Source of the DNA: Caryophanales bacterium UBA1245
GTDB taxonomy: Bacteria > Bacillota_I > Bacilli_A > ML615J-28 > CAG-313
Direction of reading: 5' to 3'
NCBI GenBank assembly: GCA_002308275.1
Contig: DBWF01000022.1
Coordinates: 8,405 to 16,316 of the forward strand
Length of the DNA stretch: 7,912 bases
Shown here: positions 6,689 through 7,912 of the stretch, in pieces
How the letters are laid out: each line of letters opens with the position of its first letter
How positions within the stretch are numbered: the first letter of the stretch is position 1
Notes under the pieces: generated by a model
Databases searched by the model: none
Told to the model about the DNA's origin: nothing
Seen by the model: only the letters and a program-made list of their open reading frames with translations
Translations under genes and position numbers: made by a program

Positions 6689-7537
6689 TTAGTTATTCTT
6701 TAAATAAACGATATTTTTAGGATTCTTTGGATCATAGATGATATCGATATATTCTTCTTGAGTTTCCGTATAAAGGAAAGAAGAAAGCTTCGTATCAACT
6801 TGAACACCTTCGTTTGTTCTAAATTCTAATTCGATTAAAGATTCTTTATTACCTTTTGAGTCTTTATTACGACCAAATTTATAAGTCTTAACACGGGCTT
6901 TAGCAACATTACCATAAATCTTAAGATAGTTTTGTAAATCTTTACGTGGTGTATCAATTAAATTAGTTACCATGTATTGAACAACGATGAAATAAATAAC
7001 AGCCATTAATAAGATGTATAAGTAGTTTGGATAAATACCTTCAACACCATTCATTGTAATAAGTGGAATATCTGATGTAAAAGCATGCTTATTAATAAAT
7101 GTTAAGATAGTTTGTACAAGGATGAAAGCACCCATGGCTACTAAACAGCTATTAAGGAAGATTGGACCTTTTTCAAGTTTAACCTTTAAATCAGCCATTA
7201 AGAGAGGAAATGCGCGAACCTTTTTAAGATTTGAAACATCACCATAGATTAAATCAACTTCTTTACCAACTGGATAATCTTCTAGTTTTAAATCGCTATC
7301 AAATAATTCATAAGTTTCAGTAAAAAGTAGACGGTTGTGATCACTAGTAAATTCAACTAATAAGTAAATACGATTTTTAACTTGTTTGGTTTCAATGATT
7401 TTACCAGTAATATGCATTGGGTTTCTCTTGATGTTCTTCTTAGTAGTGATATCTTTATATAAGCTATAAGCAAAATTAAAGATAAAGCCTAACATGAACA
7501 AAGATAGAATAATAAGATATAGATATTTTAAGAACAT
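6689..7537 (-). CDS. Membrane protein of unknown function with two DUF3592-like segments
   Basis: This 282-residue protein is not one I can name. Hydrophobic segments at about 5-27, 126-147 and 170-192 look like three membrane helices. Two polar, beta-rich segments surround the last two helices: about 41-110 (ITGKIIETK ... GKEVDLIYGD) and about 206-280 (YGNVAKARVKTYK ... YIDIIYDPKNPKN). Each has the DUF3592 pattern of a small beta domain ending in a V/I-D-x-I-Y-D/G turn, and the second ends in the typical YDPxNP. The function of DUF3592 proteins is not established. The start at 7537 is chosen because AGGAGG lies nine bases upstream; an in-frame ATG at 7606 would add 23 residues and overlap rlmH by 56 bases. 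The gene sits between rlmH and uvrB with gaps of 13 and 1 bases, so it is co-transcribed with them, but this says little about its role. Confidence 0.85.
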   Translation of the reverse strand: MFLKYLYLIILSLFMLGFIFNFAYSLYKDITTKKNIKRNPMHITGKIIETKQVKNRIYLLVEFTSDHNRLLFTETYELFDSDLKLEDYPVGKEVDLIYGDVSNLKKVRAFPLLMADLKVKLEKGPIFLNSCLVAMGAFILVQTILTFINKHAFTSDIPLITMNGVEGIYPNYLYILLMAVIYFIVVQYMVTNLIDTPRKDLQNYLKIYGNVAKARVKTYKFGRNKDSKGNKESLIELEFRTNEGVQVDTKLSSFLYTETQEEYIDIIYDPKNPKNIVYLKNN

Positions 7538-7546
7538 AAATTTAAT

Positions 7547-7552
7547 CCTCCT
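7547..7552 (-). promoter_or_regulatory. Ribosome binding site of the membrane-protein gene, overlapping the rlmH stop
   Basis: A perfect AGGAGG on the - strand lies nine bases before the ATG at 7537 and shares two bases with the rlmH TAG (7551-7553). It decides the start of the gene and makes coupling to rlmH likely. Confidence 0.9.
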
Positions 7553-7912
7553 ATTTATGATATTCTTGATGATTAATAATGGTGTAGGCTCTGTATAATT
7601 GTTCACAAAGAATGAGCCGCATTAATTGGTGTGGGAAAGTAAGTTTCGAGAAAGATAAAGCATAGTTACTGCGTTTTTTAATTGTATCGCTTAATCCGTT
7701 ACTACCACCGATCACAAAACAAATACTTGTTGCTTGGTGGTTGTATAGGTCGGTTATTTTATTAGCTAACTGGATGCTATCTAGCATGGCTCCTTCAATT
7801 TCTAAAGTAATTACATAATCTTTTTCATTAATTTGGTCAAGTAAGAGAAGGCCTTCCTTTACAATGTTTTCAGAAGGGGTTTTAATATTGACCTCTTTAA
7901 CTTCAATTAGGT
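7551..7912 (-). CDS. rlmH: 23S rRNA (pseudouridine-1915-N3)-methyltransferase RlmH, C-terminal part (5' end outside window)
   Basis: RlmH is a small SPOUT-class enzyme that methylates pseudouridine 1915 in helix 69 of 23S rRNA on assembled ribosomes, using S-adenosylmethionine. The frame is open to the window edge, leaving 119 of about 159 residues; the first roughly 40 are missing. The visible part begins LIEVKEVNIKTPSEN and runs through VITLEIEGAM, FVIGGSNGL (the SAM-binding knot loop), SKLTFPHQLMRLILCEQLYRA and the conserved C-terminal EYHK, all close to the B. subtilis/S. aureus protein. An internal ATG at 7787 is not the start, since conserved sequence continues before it. It is the first visible gene of the operon and ends in TAG, the only non-TAA stop in the window. 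Confidence 0.96.
   Translation of the reverse strand, partial: LIEVKEVNIKTPSENIVKEGLLLLDQINEKDYVITLEIEGAMLDSIQLANKITDLYNHQATSICFVIGGSNGLSDTIKKRSNYALSFSKLTFPHQLMRLILCEQLYRAYTIINHQEYHK

Larger units (their letters stand above)
2850..7912 (-). other. Predicted transcription unit rlmH - membrane protein - uvrB - mnmA - ribF
   Basis: Five genes on the same strand are separated by 13, 1, 5 and 1 bases, with no room for intergenic promoters or terminators until the hairpin at 2850-2880. Ribosome binding sites lie in or overlap the end of the preceding gene at three junctions, and the uvrB start has none. The promoter must lie beyond the right edge, so further upstream members are possible. The set combines ribosome and tRNA modification, excision repair and flavin metabolism and does not form one pathway. 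Confidence 0.8.

Noticed and set aside
7538..7606. Extension of the membrane protein by 23 residues to an upstream ATG
   Set aside because: It would overlap rlmH by 56 bases, and the perfect AGGAGG is placed for the ATG at 7537.
7551..7787. A 78-residue protein starting at the ATG at 7787
   Set aside because: Conserved RlmH sequence continues in frame upstream to the window edge.
1..7912. A new mobile, defence or CRISPR-type system
   Set aside because: No transposase, integrase, restriction, nuclease-effector or toxin-antitoxin gene, and no spaced direct repeats, were seen; the window is housekeeping genes in tight order.

Overview
The window looks like ordinary chromosome from a low-GC Bacillota bacterium, AT-rich by eye. 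Every gene recognised has a close counterpart in Bacilli-type genomes: yhaM, recD2, ribF, mnmA, uvrB and rlmH. The compact layout, the shortened RibF and the heavy use of TAA stops (six TAA, one TAG, no TGA) would fit a reduced genome near the Erysipelotrichia or Mollicutes-related lineages, but that placement is inference. The Trp codons I checked (one in recD2, four in mnmA) are all TGG and no gene has an in-frame TGA, so nothing suggests the mycoplasma code.

Layout. At the left edge, on the + strand, is the 3' part of a yhaM-type HD-domain exoribonuclease gene (1-387). It converges on recD2 (429-2798, - strand) across a shared bidirectional terminator at about 392-430. Upstream of recD2 is a 76-base gap holding a terminator for the preceding unit (2850-2880) and then an extended -10 promoter (2822-2830) that probably drives recD2 alone. 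The rest of the window, 2875-7912, is one tightly packed - strand operon. In transcription order it is rlmH (cut by the right edge), a membrane protein of unknown function, uvrB, mnmA and ribF. The gaps are 13, 1, 5 and 1 bases, and at three junctions a Shine-Dalgarno lies in or overlaps the end of the upstream gene.

How the genes fit together. The operon mixes translation-related RNA modification (RlmH on 23S rRNA, MnmA on tRNA wobble uridine), nucleotide excision repair (UvrB), flavin cofactor synthesis (RibF) and an unknown membrane protein. RecD2 adds a second DNA-repair helicase, and YhaM acts in RNA turnover. This is a housekeeping mixture rather than one pathway. I found no mobile element, CRISPR array, defence system, tRNA or rRNA, and no gene-free stretch over 300 bases.

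The points most worth following are the 238-residue RibF, which keeps the FMN adenylyltransferase part but has no recognisable riboflavin kinase signature, and the membrane protein, which seems to carry two copies of a DUF3592-like beta domain on either side of a transmembrane hairpin.
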